A stretch of 43,281 bases of DNA, taken from Nocardia carnea. GTDB taxonomy: Bacteria > Actinomycetota > Actinomycetes > Mycobacteriales > Mycobacteriaceae. Shown piece by piece: positions 24,195 through 32,478 of this stretch (within the stretch, counting starts at the first letter, position 1; every line of letters begins with the position of its first letter). A program made the translations under genes and the position numbers. The stretch is taken from contig NZ_JARWPM010000085.1 in assembly GCF_029869215.1 (NCBI RefSeq), forward strand, positions 1 through 43,281, written 5' to 3'. Under the pieces are notes generated by a model that worked only from the letters and a program-made list of their open reading frames with translations, ran no database searches and was not told the DNA's origin.

Positions 24195-25091
24195 TCAGGT
24201 GAGTACTTCGGCGGCTCTGTCGAAAGCCTCGATCAGCCAGGCCGGCTCGCCGTTGCGCCGGGCCTGTAGTGCTTCCCGCACTGCTCCGGCCTGGGTCCAG
24301 CGGCGGGCTCGGTCGCGGTCGATTTCCGCAGCTTCACAGTAGATGTCGAGGTAGCGGAGCAGCGTGGGTCCGGGATGGGTGGTTGTGAGCAGAGGGCCGA
24401 AGCGTGGGCTGAGAAGTACGTACACCGCGTCGTAGGCCGGGTCGCCGACGTGGACTTTCGGGTCGATGGCGAGCCACGATTCGCGGTCGGCAGCCAGGAT
24501 ATTCGTGTCGTGCAGATCGCCGTGGAGCAGTGTCTCGACGGGTGCGGCGCCGAGTTCGCGCAGTGTCGCCGTTGCCGCGGCCACGACGGTTTTCGGCAGC
24601 GGATCCGCGAGTTCGGCCATGGCACTGGTTATTTCCTGTTCCCACGCGCCGGCACTGTCGGATAGCCGGGGAAGCCCGGCAGGGGCGGGCACCGCCAGTC
24701 GGTGGGCGAGCCGGCCTTGGATGGTGAGCGCCTCCTCCGGATCGGCGATACCGGCGAGTGTCCGGCTCCGCGCCTGCTCCAGCAGCATCGCGAAACTGCT
24801 GTCGGCATGCTCGTACAGCCGGACTGCGCCCGCACCGTTCCAGGCGGCCAATGCGGCCGGCTCGTGCGGGCTTCCGTAATCGGGGAACGACACCTTGATT
24901 ACCGCCGGTGGATGATCGCGGCACCGTACCGGCAGCGCAATGCCGACCCGGCCGTGCCGCGCCGGGCCTGCCGGGTCGCAGTGCCAGCGTTGTAGTAGTT
25001 CGTCGACCAGGGCGGGCAGCGAAGCGAGCCAGGCCCGGCCCCGTTCGCCGGCGCCGAGTCCGTGGGCGAACGCGGCGGGTATTTCGAACAC
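24195..25091 (-). CDS. Aminoglycoside/hydroxyurea phosphotransferase family kinase
   Basis: The 298-residue product has the kinase signature LLHGDLHDTNIL (His190-Asp192, Asn197), the metal-binding IDPK (Asp210) and the nucleotide-binding lysine in AVIKVSF (Lys66). The overall order matches the APH(6)/streptomycin 6-kinase and hydroxyurea kinase family. Such enzymes inactivate aminoglycosides by phosphorylation, but chromosomal actinomycete copies often act on unknown substrates, so resistance is not proven. The start GTG at 25091 has GGAGGG 9 nt upstream. It is followed on the same strand by no close gene and preceded by a padR gene 53 bp away. Confidence 0.88.
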   Translation of the reverse strand: MFEIPAAFAHGLGAGERGRAWLASLPALVDELLQRWHCDPAGPARHGRVGIALPVRCRDHPPAVIKVSFPDYGSPHEPAALAAWNGAGAVRLYEHADSSFAMLLEQARSRTLAGIADPEEALTIQGRLAHRLAVPAPAGLPRLSDSAGAWEQEITSAMAELADPLPKTVVAAATATLRELGAAPVETLLHGDLHDTNILAADRESWLAIDPKVHVGDPAYDAVYVLLSPRFGPLLTTTHPGPTLLRYLDIYCEAAEIDRDRARRWTQAGAVREALQARRNGEPAWLIEAFDRAAEVLT

Positions 25092-25144
25092 AGTGGACTT
25101 CCCTCCGGTACGAGCGCGGTGCCGATATTCCCGCGAGTGCGGGT

Positions 25145-25690
25145 TCAGGCCGGGGTGGTGAGTTTGTCGATATCGGCCAGTACGCGTTCGTGCCAGTCGA
25201 TTTCGCCCTGGATGCGTATGCGGGCGTGTTCGACGATCAGGTCGTCGGCGGTGTTCTGGTCGGGCCAGCTGCGGTCGAGTTGGTGTTCGATCCGGGAACC
25301 GCGGGCGCGCAGGGCCGCGATCCGGTCTTCGAGGTAGCCGCGCAGCAGTTCGCGATCGAGGTCGGTGCTGACGGCCAGCGCCAGATCGACCGGGTCCGGG
25401 CGGAGGTCGACCTCGGTGAACGCCTCGTCGCGCAAGGCGCGTAACTCCCGGTGGCCCTCGTCGGTGATCTCGTAGATCGTGCGCGCCGGCAGGGCGCCCT
25501 GCTGTTCGGTGCGCAGTGGGCGGATGAGGCCCTCGTCGGCCATGCGGTGCAGGGCGCCGTAGAGCGAGCCGGGCTTGACCCGCGACCAGAGGTCGGCGCG
25601 ATCCAGGCGCGCGTCGCGGCGCAGTTGATGGCCGTGCATCGGGCCTCGGCGGGAAAGTGCGGCGAGGACGAACAACCGGGTTTCGTTCAC
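25145..25690 (-). CDS. PadR-family transcriptional regulator
   Basis: The 181-residue product has a PadR winged helix (residues 1-85: LFVLAALSRRGPMHGHQL, KPGSLYGALHRMADEGLI, YEITDEGHRELRAL) and a C-terminal helical dimerisation domain (about 95-180), as in PadR subfamily 2. It is divergent from a peptide deformylase gene; a palindrome TACTC-N6-GAGTA lies between. It lies upstream of the APH-type kinase on the same strand and may share its transcript. Confidence 0.93.
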   Translation of the reverse strand: MNETRLFVLAALSRRGPMHGHQLRRDARLDRADLWSRVKPGSLYGALHRMADEGLIRPLRTEQQGALPARTIYEITDEGHRELRALRDEAFTEVDLRPDPVDLALAVSTDLDRELLRGYLEDRIAALRARGSRIEHQLDRSWPDQNTADDLIVEHARIRIQGEIDWHERVLADIDKLTTPA

Positions 25691-25709
25691 CGCTCCAGTC
25701 TGTCACGAC

Positions 25710-25725
25710 TACTCGTATTTGAGTA
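25710..25725. promoter_or_regulatory. Candidate PadR operator
   Basis: TACTC-GTATTT-GAGTA is a perfect inverted repeat with 5-bp arms, in the 47-bp gap between padR and the deformylase gene. Its overlap with both core promoters fits simultaneous control of the two genes. Confidence 0.55.
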
Positions 25726-25737
25726 CTCTCCTTCGGC

Positions 25738-26304
25738 ATGACTATCCGACCGATTCTGATCGCCGGCGATCCACGCCTGGTCACGCCCGCAACACCGGTG
25801 GCCGTGTTCGACGACGAACTGGCCGCCTTCGTCGAGGATCTCTTCGAAACCCTCGCGGCGGCGAACGGCGCCGGCCTGGCCGCGAACCAAGTGGGCGATC
25901 CGCGCGCGGTTTTCGTCTACGACCTCGTCGACGACGGCACGCGACACCGCGGCCATGTGGTGAACCCGGTGCTCGAGACGTCCGGGATTCCCGAAACCAT
26001 GCCCGACCCGGACGACCTGGAAGGCTGCCTCTCGGTACCCGGTGAGTGGTTTCCGACGGGGCGCGCGTACCGCGCCCGGGTGACCGGTGCCGACCGACGC
26101 GGTGAGCAGGTCACCGTCGCCGGTACGGGGTATCTGGCCCGCTGCCTACAGCATGAAACCGATCACCTGGCCGGGCGGCTCTACCTGGACCGATTACTCG
26201 GCCGGAACCGCCGCGCGGCCCGCCGGATGATCAAGGCGCGGCAGTGGACCGAGCCGGGGCGCAGCTGGCTTCCGGGCACCGATCCCGGGATGGACGAATT
26301 CTGA
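25738..26304 (+). CDS. def: Peptide deformylase
   Basis: Peptide deformylase removes the formyl group from the initiator methionine of new proteins. The 188-residue product has all three motifs: GAGLAANQ (residues 44-51), EGCLS (95-99, Cys97 metal ligand) and HETDH (139-143, both histidines metal ligands and Glu140 catalytic). It is a complete enzyme. Its control by a divergent PadR is unusual, since the housekeeping def gene is normally constitutive, so this may be an accessory, stress-induced copy. Confidence 0.95.
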   Translation: MTIRPILIAGDPRLVTPATPVAVFDDELAAFVEDLFETLAAANGAGLAANQVGDPRAVFVYDLVDDGTRHRGHVVNPVLETSGIPETMPDPDDLEGCLSVPGEWFPTGRAYRARVTGADRRGEQVTVAGTGYLARCLQHETDHLAGRLYLDRLLGRNRRAARRMIKARQWTEPGRSWLPGTDPGMDEF

Positions 26305-26395
26305 CTCGCGGAGATGCCCGGCGATCACCCATCGCTACCGACGTCGCCGGGTGGCCGATTCGTCGATGTGTGCGGGATGGCTGCGATGGATCGAA

Positions 26396-26995
26396 TCAGT
26401 CGTGGGTTCCCGGTCGGAGGACGCGGTCGAGGAGATGGTCGACGAGGGTGAGCGCGGAGTCCGCGGTGTAGTGGCCCTGGATCATGCCCTGGGTGATTCC
26501 GCCGGCTGCTACCAGGATGAGTTCGGCGTCCAGTTCGGGGGCGGCGCGGGACTGTTCGATTCGTGCGAGTTGATGGGCCAGCAGGGTGACCAGGGCGCGG
26601 GGTGCCGCCAGGGTTTCTTCGGTGGTGATGCCCCGGCCGGTGATCGCGGCGGCGGCGAAGGCGCCGAGGACTATGGCTTCTTCCCGGCGCCGGTCGTCGA
26701 GTGGGAGTAGTTCGGTGAGTACGGCTTTCACGGCTGCGCGGGGTTCGGCCTGCTCGCCGAGTTCGGACCAGCGCGCAGCGAAGCGGGTGCCGGCATCGTC
26801 CATGACCGAGCGGTGGGTGGCGAGCAGGAATTCCTGTTTGGTCCCGAAGTAGTACTGCACCAGCCGCACCGAGAAGCCGGCTTCGGCGGCCACGGTCTGG
26901 AAGGTCACGGCTTCGAGGCCGCCGGCCACGATGACGCGGCGCGTCGCGTCGGTGATCTGCCTGTGTCGCACTTCGTGGTCGACCAATCGTGGCAC
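26396..26995 (-). CDS. TetR-family transcriptional regulator
   Basis: The 199-residue product starts MPRLVDHEVRHRQITDATRR. It has the TetR helix-turn-helix at about residues 15-60 (VTFQTVAAEAGFSVRLVQYYF). AGGAG stands about 10 nt before the GTG at 26995; an ATG at 27019 would add eight residues. It faces a hydrolase gene at 27091 across a gap with two palindromes. Confidence 0.92.
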   Translation of the reverse strand: MPRLVDHEVRHRQITDATRRVIVAGGLEAVTFQTVAAEAGFSVRLVQYYFGTKQEFLLATHRSVMDDAGTRFAARWSELGEQAEPRAAVKAVLTELLPLDDRRREEAIVLGAFAAAAITGRGITTEETLAAPRALVTLLAHQLARIEQSRAAPELDAELILVAAGGITQGMIQGHYTADSALTLVDHLLDRVLRPGTHD

Positions 26996-27031
26996 GGGCC
27001 CGCCTCTCCTCTCGAACATCCGGATTTTGAT

Positions 27032-27070
27032 GGTATAGGCATACCCTTTAGATGATATGCTCGTATCATC
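27032..27070. promoter_or_regulatory. Two adjacent palindromic operators, TetR/hydrolase gap
   Basis: GGTAT-AGGC-ATACC lies at 27032-27045 and GATGATA-TGCTCG-TATCATC at 27051-27070. The second has perfect 7-bp arms and ends 20 bp before the hydrolase start. Both are in the divergent promoter region, as expected for TetR binding. Confidence 0.65.
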
Positions 27071-27090
27071 AAAACGGGGAAAGGGTCATC

Positions 27091-27972
27091 ATGCCGAAGC
27101 TCGGACGTTTCACCAGCGCGGAAGCGCAGGCCGCCTATCTGCGTCACTACGACGCCGTGGCCGCTCAGTGGCCGGTGCCGGCGGTCGACTCCGATATAGA
27201 GACATCGTTCGGGATCACCCGGGTGCGTAGGTCCGGGGGCGGGGACGGTGCGCCGATCGTGCTCTTGCCCGGGCTCTCCGGAAACGGTCTGCTGTGGCGG
27301 CCGTTCGTGGCGGACTTCGCGCGCGACCGCGCCGTCTACACGCCCGATGTCATCGGTTGGCCGGGTCGCTCGGTGCAGGCCGCGCCGGTTCGCGACGGTG
27401 CGGATATCGCGGCATGGATGGCCGAGGTGTTCGACGGCCTGGGGCTGGATCGGGTCCATCTGGCCGGTGGATCGATGGGCTCGTGGCTGGCTGCGCAGGT
27501 CGGTGTCCATCGGCCGGAGCGGTTGGCGAGCCTGACCATGTTCGAACCCAGTGCGGCGACATTCACCAAACCGCCGTTGCGGGTGCTGCTCAAGTTTTTC
27601 GGTATGGGTATGCGGCCGAGTCCGGAGGGGATGCGGAAGTTCAATCGATGGCTTACTCCGGGGGTCGAGCACACCGGTGACGAGTGGGAAATGATGGTGG
27701 CGGGGATGAAGTTCCGGTCGGCCATGCCGTGGGATCGCCCGCTCACCGACGAGCAGCTCGGCGCGATCACCGCGCCGATGCTGGTGCTCTACGGCGCGGA
27801 GACCGTGATCAACGATCCCGAGGCCGGTGCGCGCCGGGTGGGTGCGCATATGCCCTCGGCCGAGGTCGAGATCTTTCTCGGGGTCGGTCACGAACTTCTG
27901 TGGGGTAGTCCGGATCGCGTCGTTCCGCGGTTCCTGGAATTCGTGCGCAAGCACGACTCGGTCCGGGCGTGA
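27091..27972 (+). CDS. Alpha/beta hydrolase
   Basis: The 293-residue product has the oxyanion-hole segment VLLPGLSGNGLLW, the nucleophile elbow GGSMGSW (Ser128) and the C-terminal catalytic histidine in GVGHELLW. This is a standard alpha/beta hydrolase, possibly an esterase or lactonase; the substrate is unknown. The ATG at 27091 is chosen for the AAAGGG 5 nt upstream. It is divergent from its probable TetR repressor. Confidence 0.9.
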   Translation: MPKLGRFTSAEAQAAYLRHYDAVAAQWPVPAVDSDIETSFGITRVRRSGGGDGAPIVLLPGLSGNGLLWRPFVADFARDRAVYTPDVIGWPGRSVQAAPVRDGADIAAWMAEVFDGLGLDRVHLAGGSMGSWLAAQVGVHRPERLASLTMFEPSAATFTKPPLRVLLKFFGMGMRPSPEGMRKFNRWLTPGVEHTGDEWEMMVAGMKFRSAMPWDRPLTDEQLGAITAPMLVLYGAETVINDPEAGARRVGAHMPSAEVEIFLGVGHELLWGSPDRVVPRFLEFVRKHDSVRA

Positions 27973-28070
27973 GTTGATCGCGCCGGGCGCGCGAGGTGGC
28001 TTTCAGGCTCAGCGTGGCGAGGCCCTGGTGATGCTTGGGGCGAAACGGATGCAGCGTGCCTTCTGACAGC

Positions 28071-28116
28071 GTGTCGGATAACTCATGTGGGTATCGGACA
28101 CCGCCCTTCTCGGGCG
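28071..28116 (-). ncRNA. Right-end hairpins, probable 3' part of omega RNA
   Basis: After the tnpB stop the minus strand has CGCCC-GAGAA-GGGCG (28116-28102), a short stable hairpin followed by GGTGTCCGAT. Known TnpB guide RNAs end with such a hairpin at the element's right end, and the host flank then serves as guide. A larger inverted repeat (28101-28092 with 28080-28071, one mismatch) overlaps the presumed junction. Confidence 0.45.
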
Positions 28117-28124
28117 TCCTCGGT

Positions 28125-29558
28125 TCATACCCCGACCGGGGAATGAGCCGTGGTTTCCGCGTCTTCCGGGCCGGTTGCACCGGCACCCGCAGGGTGCCGG
28201 TCAGCGCCTTCCCGTCGGCGGACATTGGTAACCCGGCCCCCTGCTCTGAGGTCCGGGGATCCTGAAACGTCTCCATGGCGTACTTCGGCCCAGGCGGCGA
28301 GGTTGACCGCAGCATTCAGGTCCCGATCGGCCCGGTATCCACACCCGCAGGTGAACACCCGATCCGCCAACGTGAGACCCGCGTTCACCGCACCGCACGC
28401 CGAACACCGCTTGCTCGACGGGAACCATCGGTCAGCGGTGACAACGGTACCGCTGCGCCACTGCTGCTTGTAGTGCAACAGCCGCGCGAAGTCGGCCCAC
28501 CCGGCATCACTGATCGCCCGAGCAAGCCGCCGGTTGCGCAGCATCCCCGCCACATGCAGGTCTTCGATCACGAGCCGGTCGTGGGTTTTGACCAGCGTGT
28601 TGGTGGCCTGATGCAGAAAATGGCGGCGAATGCCGGCAATCCGGTGGTGGTGACGCGCCAATCGCGCGGCGGCCTCTGTCCGGTTACGTGATCCCTTCTG
28701 TTTCCGCGACAGCGCTTTCGCCAGCCGCCGCTGCCGGGCTTGACCGGCAGCCAGAGGTTTGGGTGCCCGGTCGATCCGGACGGTTTCAGCACCGTCGGCG
28801 GTGGCAGCGACCAGGAACGTCGACAAACCTCGGTCGATCCCGACCCAGCCACCCGCACCGCATCCACGCGGCCGGTGCTGGTGGGCGGGGTGCAGATCGG
28901 CCGCCTCGACCGCGATACTGATCCACCAGCGGCCCGCCCGCAGCGAGACCGTGGCGTACAGAACCTTGGCCCGCTTGCCGGCGAGCATGCGGCGTAGGCG
29001 GCGTGTGTCGTCACGGACCCGCAGTGTCCCGAGACCGGGCAGGGTCACGGACCGCGGGATGCCGTGGTCACCGACCCGGACCGACGGGCGCCCGCCCTTG
29101 GAGTGTCTGTTGCGGAGCCGGAATGCGGGGGTGCTGGTGTGTTTCTTCTTGAACTTCGGGAACCCGGCCCGGCGGCCTCGCCGTGTGCCGACGCGGGAGT
29201 CCGACCACGCGGTCAGCGCGCGGCCGCAGTCGACCGCGGCTTCTTCGAACACCTGCTGACACACCTGATCCCGCCAGGCCAATCCGGTGACCTGCACCTC
29301 GGTGACCCCGCCGGCGCCGACGACGAAGACGCGACCGGCGGCTTCGGTTTTCTTCCAGGCGTTGAATGCGTTGATCAGGTCGTATCGGGTCCACGGCACC
29401 GGATGGCCGGGGTCTGTGCCGCGCTGGGTGAGCGCAGTTTTCACCAGGTGCAGGCACTGATTGAACGCGAACCGGGCCGCACCCGCATGGCGGGTGAGCA
29501 GGGAGTGCTGCTCGACCGTGGGGTCGAGGCAGTACCGAAACGCGGTGTGTCTGCTCAT
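28125..29558 (-). CDS. tnpB: TnpB RNA-guided nuclease (OrfB-type transposase)
   Basis: The product of about 477 residues has the split RuvC nuclease motifs: GIDRGL (first Asp), VIEDLHV (Glu) and DRDLNAAVNLA (last Asp). It also has a zinc ribbon with CSACG and, about 18 residues later, CGCG (a CxC second half). The N-terminal part starts MSRHTAFRYCLDPTVEQ, the usual TnpB wedge start. All catalytic residues are present, so the protein may be active as an omega-RNA-guided DNA endonuclease. The tail of about 50 residues after the last motif is longer than in minimal TnpBs. The frame is intact, which argues for a recent or maintained element. Confidence 0.93.
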   Translation of the reverse strand: MSRHTAFRYCLDPTVEQHSLLTRHAGAARFAFNQCLHLVKTALTQRGTDPGHPVPWTRYDLINAFNAWKKTEAAGRVFVVGAGGVTEVQVTGLAWRDQVCQQVFEEAAVDCGRALTAWSDSRVGTRRGRRAGFPKFKKKHTSTPAFRLRNRHSKGGRPSVRVGDHGIPRSVTLPGLGTLRVRDDTRRLRRMLAGKRAKVLYATVSLRAGRWWISIAVEAADLHPAHQHRPRGCGAGGWVGIDRGLSTFLVAATADGAETVRIDRAPKPLAAGQARQRRLAKALSRKQKGSRNRTEAAARLARHHHRIAGIRRHFLHQATNTLVKTHDRLVIEDLHVAGMLRNRRLARAISDAGWADFARLLHYKQQWRSGTVVTADRWFPSSKRCSACGAVNAGLTLADRVFTCGCGYRADRDLNAAVNLAAWAEVRHGDVSGSPDLRAGGRVTNVRRREGADRHPAGAGATGPEDAETTAHSPVGV

Positions 29559-29660
29559 CATCGGGCAGTGTGGCACAGGCCACCGACACAAACACCGCCC
29601 CGCCGACCGTGGGCTGGGACAGCATCAATTCGACACAACCCAAGGACCGCAAGTTCCCGG

Positions 29661-29909
29661 ATGCGCTGTGAGTCTGAGGTCATCTACAACCGCATCGCGA
29701 TGCTGCGCGCCGAGCGCGGCATCTCGCGGCGGCAGCTGGCCGAGGCGCTGGGCGTTCACTACCAGATCGTGGGCTACCTGGAACGCGGCGAATACAGCCC
29801 CAGCCTGCATCTGGCATTGCGGATCGCCGCGTACTTCGAGGTGGCGGTGGAGGTCGTGTTCTCCACCGAACCGTTCCCCCGGCTCGGGTCGGCCACGGAA
29901 ACGGCCTGA
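29661..29909 (+). CDS. Small Xre-family helix-turn-helix regulator
   Basis: The 82-residue product is almost entirely a Cro/CI helix-turn-helix: RIAMLRAERGISRRQLAEALGVHYQIVGYLERGEYSPSLHLAL and FEVAVEVVFS in order. It matches the short YozG/YgzD-like regulators that usually follow a membrane protein gene. The TnpB element ends about 40 bp upstream, so its native promoter or partner gene may have been separated by the insertion. Confidence 0.85.
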   Translation: MRCESEVIYNRIAMLRAERGISRRQLAEALGVHYQIVGYLERGEYSPSLHLALRIAAYFEVAVEVVFSTEPFPRLGSATETA

Positions 29910-29932
29910 ACCGCCGGTGCGGCCGAATCCGG

Positions 29933-30319
29933 CTACGGGACCGAATCGGAGAGGCGATTCGCCGCCGCCTCGATGCTCGCGCGGAGTCCGAGGATATCCG
30001 CTTTCTGCGCCTGGAGCTGGGCGATCCCGGCATCCAACCGGCTTGTCCGCTCATCGAGTTGCGCCAACGCGGCGGCGCGGTCGGCGGCGGAGGCGCCGGC
30101 CGGGTCGAGACACGCGACCTCCAGTATCGCGGACGCTTCGGACAGCGAGAGGCCGGACGCGAGCAGGCAGCGTATGTGCTCCACGATCGGCACATCCTCG
30201 GGGCGGTAGGTCCGATACCCGTTGGAGTCGCGTTCGGGCGCGAGAATGCCCGCGCTCTCGTAGTGCCGGAGCATTCGCGGGCTCGCTCCGGTGGCCCGGC
30301 TCAGATCACGTATGCGCAT
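29933..30319 (-). CDS. MerR-family transcriptional regulator
   Basis: The 128-residue product has the MerR N-terminal winged helix (RIRDLSRATGASPRMLRHYESAGIL, residues 2-26; GYRTYRPEDV) and a coiled-coil dimerisation helix (about 80-118). One cysteine (CLDPAG) is present but there is no metal-ligand cluster, so it may sense organic or redox signals, like SoxR-type or drug-sensing members without iron-sulfur. It is divergent from a quinone reductase gene with a MerR-like promoter between. Confidence 0.92.
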   Translation of the reverse strand: MRIRDLSRATGASPRMLRHYESAGILAPERDSNGYRTYRPEDVPIVEHIRCLLASGLSLSEASAILEVACLDPAGASAADRAAALAQLDERTSRLDAGIAQLQAQKADILGLRASIEAAANRLSDSVP

Positions 30320-30334
30320 GCGGCAGCGTTCTCC

Positions 30335-30366
30335 TTGACATTGACGTTAGTGTCAAACTTTAGTTT
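30335..30366 (+). promoter_or_regulatory. MerR-type promoter with spacer palindrome
   Basis: TTGACA (30335-30340) and TAGTTT (30361-30366) are spaced by 20 bp, longer than normal, as MerR promoters are. The spacer holds the perfect repeat TTGAC-GTTAGT-GTCAA (30341-30356). The ATG of the quinone reductase is at 30374, so the transcript should be leaderless or nearly so. Confidence 0.65.
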
Positions 30367-30373
30367 GGTCCGC

Positions 30374-31003
30374 ATGACGAATGAACAGAGCCGGCCCGAG
30401 GTGATGCTCGTGGTCGCGCACCCGGACCACGACTCGGCTACCTGGGCGATTGCGCGAGCCGTCGAGCAGGGCATCCGATCCGGTGGAGACGCCGTCGCCA
30501 GGATCCATGATCTGGCGGCCTCCGGTTTCGACCCGGTGTACGGGAAGGCGGATCTGGCACACCACCGCGGGCTTTCCGGGCTGCCGGCCGATATCCGGCA
30601 CGAGCAGCAATTACTCGAGTCGGCCGCGGTCACCGTGGTCCTCTTCCCCGTCTACTGGTGGTCCATGCCCGCACTCGTAAAAGGCTGGTTCGACCGCGTT
30701 TTCGGGGCGTACGACGATGTTGCCCACGGTAGCCCGAGTGCGGTGCGGGAACTGCATCTCGTCGCCGGTGCCGGTCTCGGGGAAGGGACGTTCCTCCGGC
30801 ACGGGTACAAGGCCGCGCTGACGACTCAGACAATGCACGGCATCGCCGACTATTCCCGAATCGGTAATGCGTCCATCGAATTCCTCTACGACACCGAATC
30901 CAAGGATCCGGCGGTCCACGAGCAACTGATCGCGCGGGGATACGAGATAGGCGTCGCGATGGCGCGGCGCGCGCAGACGGTATACGAGCGGGTGGCGGTC
31001 TGA
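30374..31003 (+). CDS. NAD(P)H dehydrogenase (quinone), flavodoxin-like fold
   Basis: The 209-residue product is of the MdaB/KefF-type flavodoxin_2 family. VMLVVAHPDHDSATWAIA is the flavin phosphate loop and VVLFPVYWWSMPALVKGWFDRVF is the signature helix region. It should reduce quinones by two electrons using NAD(P)H, protecting against electrophiles. Control by the divergent MerR fits such a role. The short or absent leader supports the ATG at 30374 as start. Confidence 0.92.
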   Translation: MTNEQSRPEVMLVVAHPDHDSATWAIARAVEQGIRSGGDAVARIHDLAASGFDPVYGKADLAHHRGLSGLPADIRHEQQLLESAAVTVVLFPVYWWSMPALVKGWFDRVFGAYDDVAHGSPSAVRELHLVAGAGLGEGTFLRHGYKAALTTQTMHGIADYSRIGNASIEFLYDTESKDPAVHEQLIARGYEIGVAMARRAQTVYERVAV

Positions 31004-31018
31004 GCGGTCCGGCAGAGG

Positions 31019-31822
31019 TCAGTAGAGGAAGTCCGCGAGGATTCCGGCAACCTCCGCGGGGGCCGTGGAGGGCGCGAAATGTGTTTGTCCGGGTATGGTT
31101 TCCATGGTGGCTCGCGGCAGCACCGCGGCCAGCCGCTCGACCGTTTCCGGCATCGGTTCCCAGGTGTCCGCGCCGCGTATGAGCAGCGTCGGCACGGTGA
31201 TCGATGCCCAGCGGTCCAGATAGATGGTGTCGCCGACCATCGACTCGAGGTCCCGGCTCCAGCCGTAGGAGTCGTCCGGGGTGTCCTCGGCGTCGTCGAC
31301 GGCGGCTGACTGCGCGAGCAGCGGCGCCGGCACCCGGGCCACTTTCTCGGCCAGCAACCGCTGCGCCTGCGCGCGGTCCCCGTTGGCGGTGAGCTTCTCG
31401 AATCGGGAAAGCACGGGCGCGAGTTCGGCACCCGCGGCGTACAGCGGCGGCTCCCACAGGGCCAGTGAGCGGACCGGGAGCCCGGACGCCGCCGCGTGCA
31501 GGGCCACCGTCGCGCCGTAGGACATGCCCACCAGATGAGCGGGCCGGCCGATCATGCCGATGATCGCGCCGAGATCGCGCACCTCGTCGGCGAAATGTTT
31601 CGGCGAGTGCCCAGGACCGCTCGGCGCATACCCGCGCCGGGCCGGCAGCCACAGGTCGAAGCGGTCCGGGAGATGCTCGGCCACCGGTTGCCAGGAGTGC
31701 AGCCCGCCGCCGGAACCGTGAATCATGATCACCGGCGACCCGTCCCCGGCCCGGTGATAGCAGATCACGGTCCCGTCGAACGATTCGAATGTCGCGGGCG
31801 GCAGGTTCGTGAACAACGGCAT
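31019..31822 (-). CDS. Alpha/beta hydrolase
   Basis: The 267-residue product has the oxyanion segment VIMIHGSGGGLHSW, the nucleophile elbow GMSYGA (Ser101), DTWEPMP as the acid region and the catalytic histidine in QTHFAPS. It resembles haloperoxidase/esterase-type members. The substrate is unknown. It is convergent with the quinone reductase, with 15 bp between stops. Confidence 0.9.
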   Translation of the reverse strand: MPLFTNLPPATFESFDGTVICYHRAGDGSPVIMIHGSGGGLHSWQPVAEHLPDRFDLWLPARRGYAPSGPGHSPKHFADEVRDLGAIIGMIGRPAHLVGMSYGATVALHAAASGLPVRSLALWEPPLYAAGAELAPVLSRFEKLTANGDRAQAQRLLAEKVARVPAPLLAQSAAVDDAEDTPDDSYGWSRDLESMVGDTIYLDRWASITVPTLLIRGADTWEPMPETVERLAAVLPRATMETIPGQTHFAPSTAPAEVAGILADFLY

Positions 31823-31929
31823 GCGCCTACTCTCGCAAAGTCCGCCGCACCCCTCCAGCGCATTCGCGTCTCGATTCCCGCGCCGGCCGGGGCCGTGCGC
31901 ACTCGTCGCTTCCGCCGTGGACGAACGGG

Positions 31930-32478
31930 TCAGAACAGGGTCGGTTCACCGAAACCCGCGGTGCGTTCGATGGCGAGAAGGCGCTGTTTGGTTTCGATAC
32001 CGCCGGGTGCGGAGAAACCGTGCAGGGCGTGGTCGGCGGCCAGGACTCGATGGCAGGGGACGAGGAGTGGGATCGGGTTGCGGCCGAGGGCCTGGCCGAC
32101 TGCTTGGGCGGCGCCCGGGGCACCGGCGCGGCCGGCGACCTCGCCATAGCTGAGGGTATGGCCCGGGTCGATGGCGCGGGTGATGCGGTAGACCGACCGG
32201 TGGAATTCCGGGAGGCCGGTGAGGTCGAGGGGGATCCAGCGGAGATCGTCGAGGTCGCCGTCGAGATGGGCACGGATCCGGGTGATCGCGGCGGCGCGCG
32301 GACCGGTGGCCGGATCCGGGAGCCGGTGCGCGTCGCCGCCCGTGACCTTCGCCGGGGTGGTGTCCGGATCGCTGCCGGGCAGGCGGAACCCGACCACCGC
32401 CTCGCCGCGCCAGGTGATGGCGCAGCGGCCGATGGCGGTATCGAAATCCATCGTGTCCAGTGGGGCGGGGCCGGGCAT
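31930..32478 (-). CDS. ogt: Methylated-DNA-protein-cysteine methyltransferase (Ogt type)
   Basis: This enzyme transfers methyl groups from O6-methylguanine in DNA to its own cysteine. The 182-residue product has the active-site PCHRV (Cys142), the preceding AVGQALGRNPIPLLV and the DNA-binding helix region TLSYGEVAGRAG. Compared with canonical members, the usual glycine-tyrosine after the active site is HGFSAPGG. The start is set at MPGPAPLDTMDF; a shorter start MDF is possible. Confidence 0.93.
   Translation of the reverse strand: MPGPAPLDTMDFDTAIGRCAITWRGEAVVGFRLPGSDPDTTPAKVTGGDAHRLPDPATGPRAAAITRIRAHLDGDLDDLRWIPLDLTGLPEFHRSVYRITRAIDPGHTLSYGEVAGRAGAPGAAQAVGQALGRNPIPLLVPCHRVLAADHALHGFSAPGGIETKQRLLAIERTAGFGEPTLF

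Larger units (their letters stand above)
28071..29623 (-). mobile_element. IS200/IS605-type (IS1341-like) element carrying only tnpB
   Basis: The element holds a full-length TnpB gene and no TnpA (Y1 tyrosine transposase). Read on the minus strand, TTGAT (29628-29624) stands upstream of tnpB; TTGAT is the known target-adjacent motif of ISDra2, so the left end may be at 29623. The right end is marked by two hairpins after tnpB (28102-28116 and 28071-28101), but the exact boundary is uncertain by up to about 30 bp. It lies between a hydrolase gene and an Xre gene. Confidence 0.65.

Noticed and set aside
24195..25784. A long kinase frame with a 230-residue arginine-rich N-terminus
   Set aside because: The extension is padR read in another frame; a GTG with GGAGGG gives the normal-length kinase.
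28150..29259. Plus-strand frames opposite tnpB
   Set aside because: Arginine- and proline-rich antisense shadows of a gene with clear catalytic motifs.
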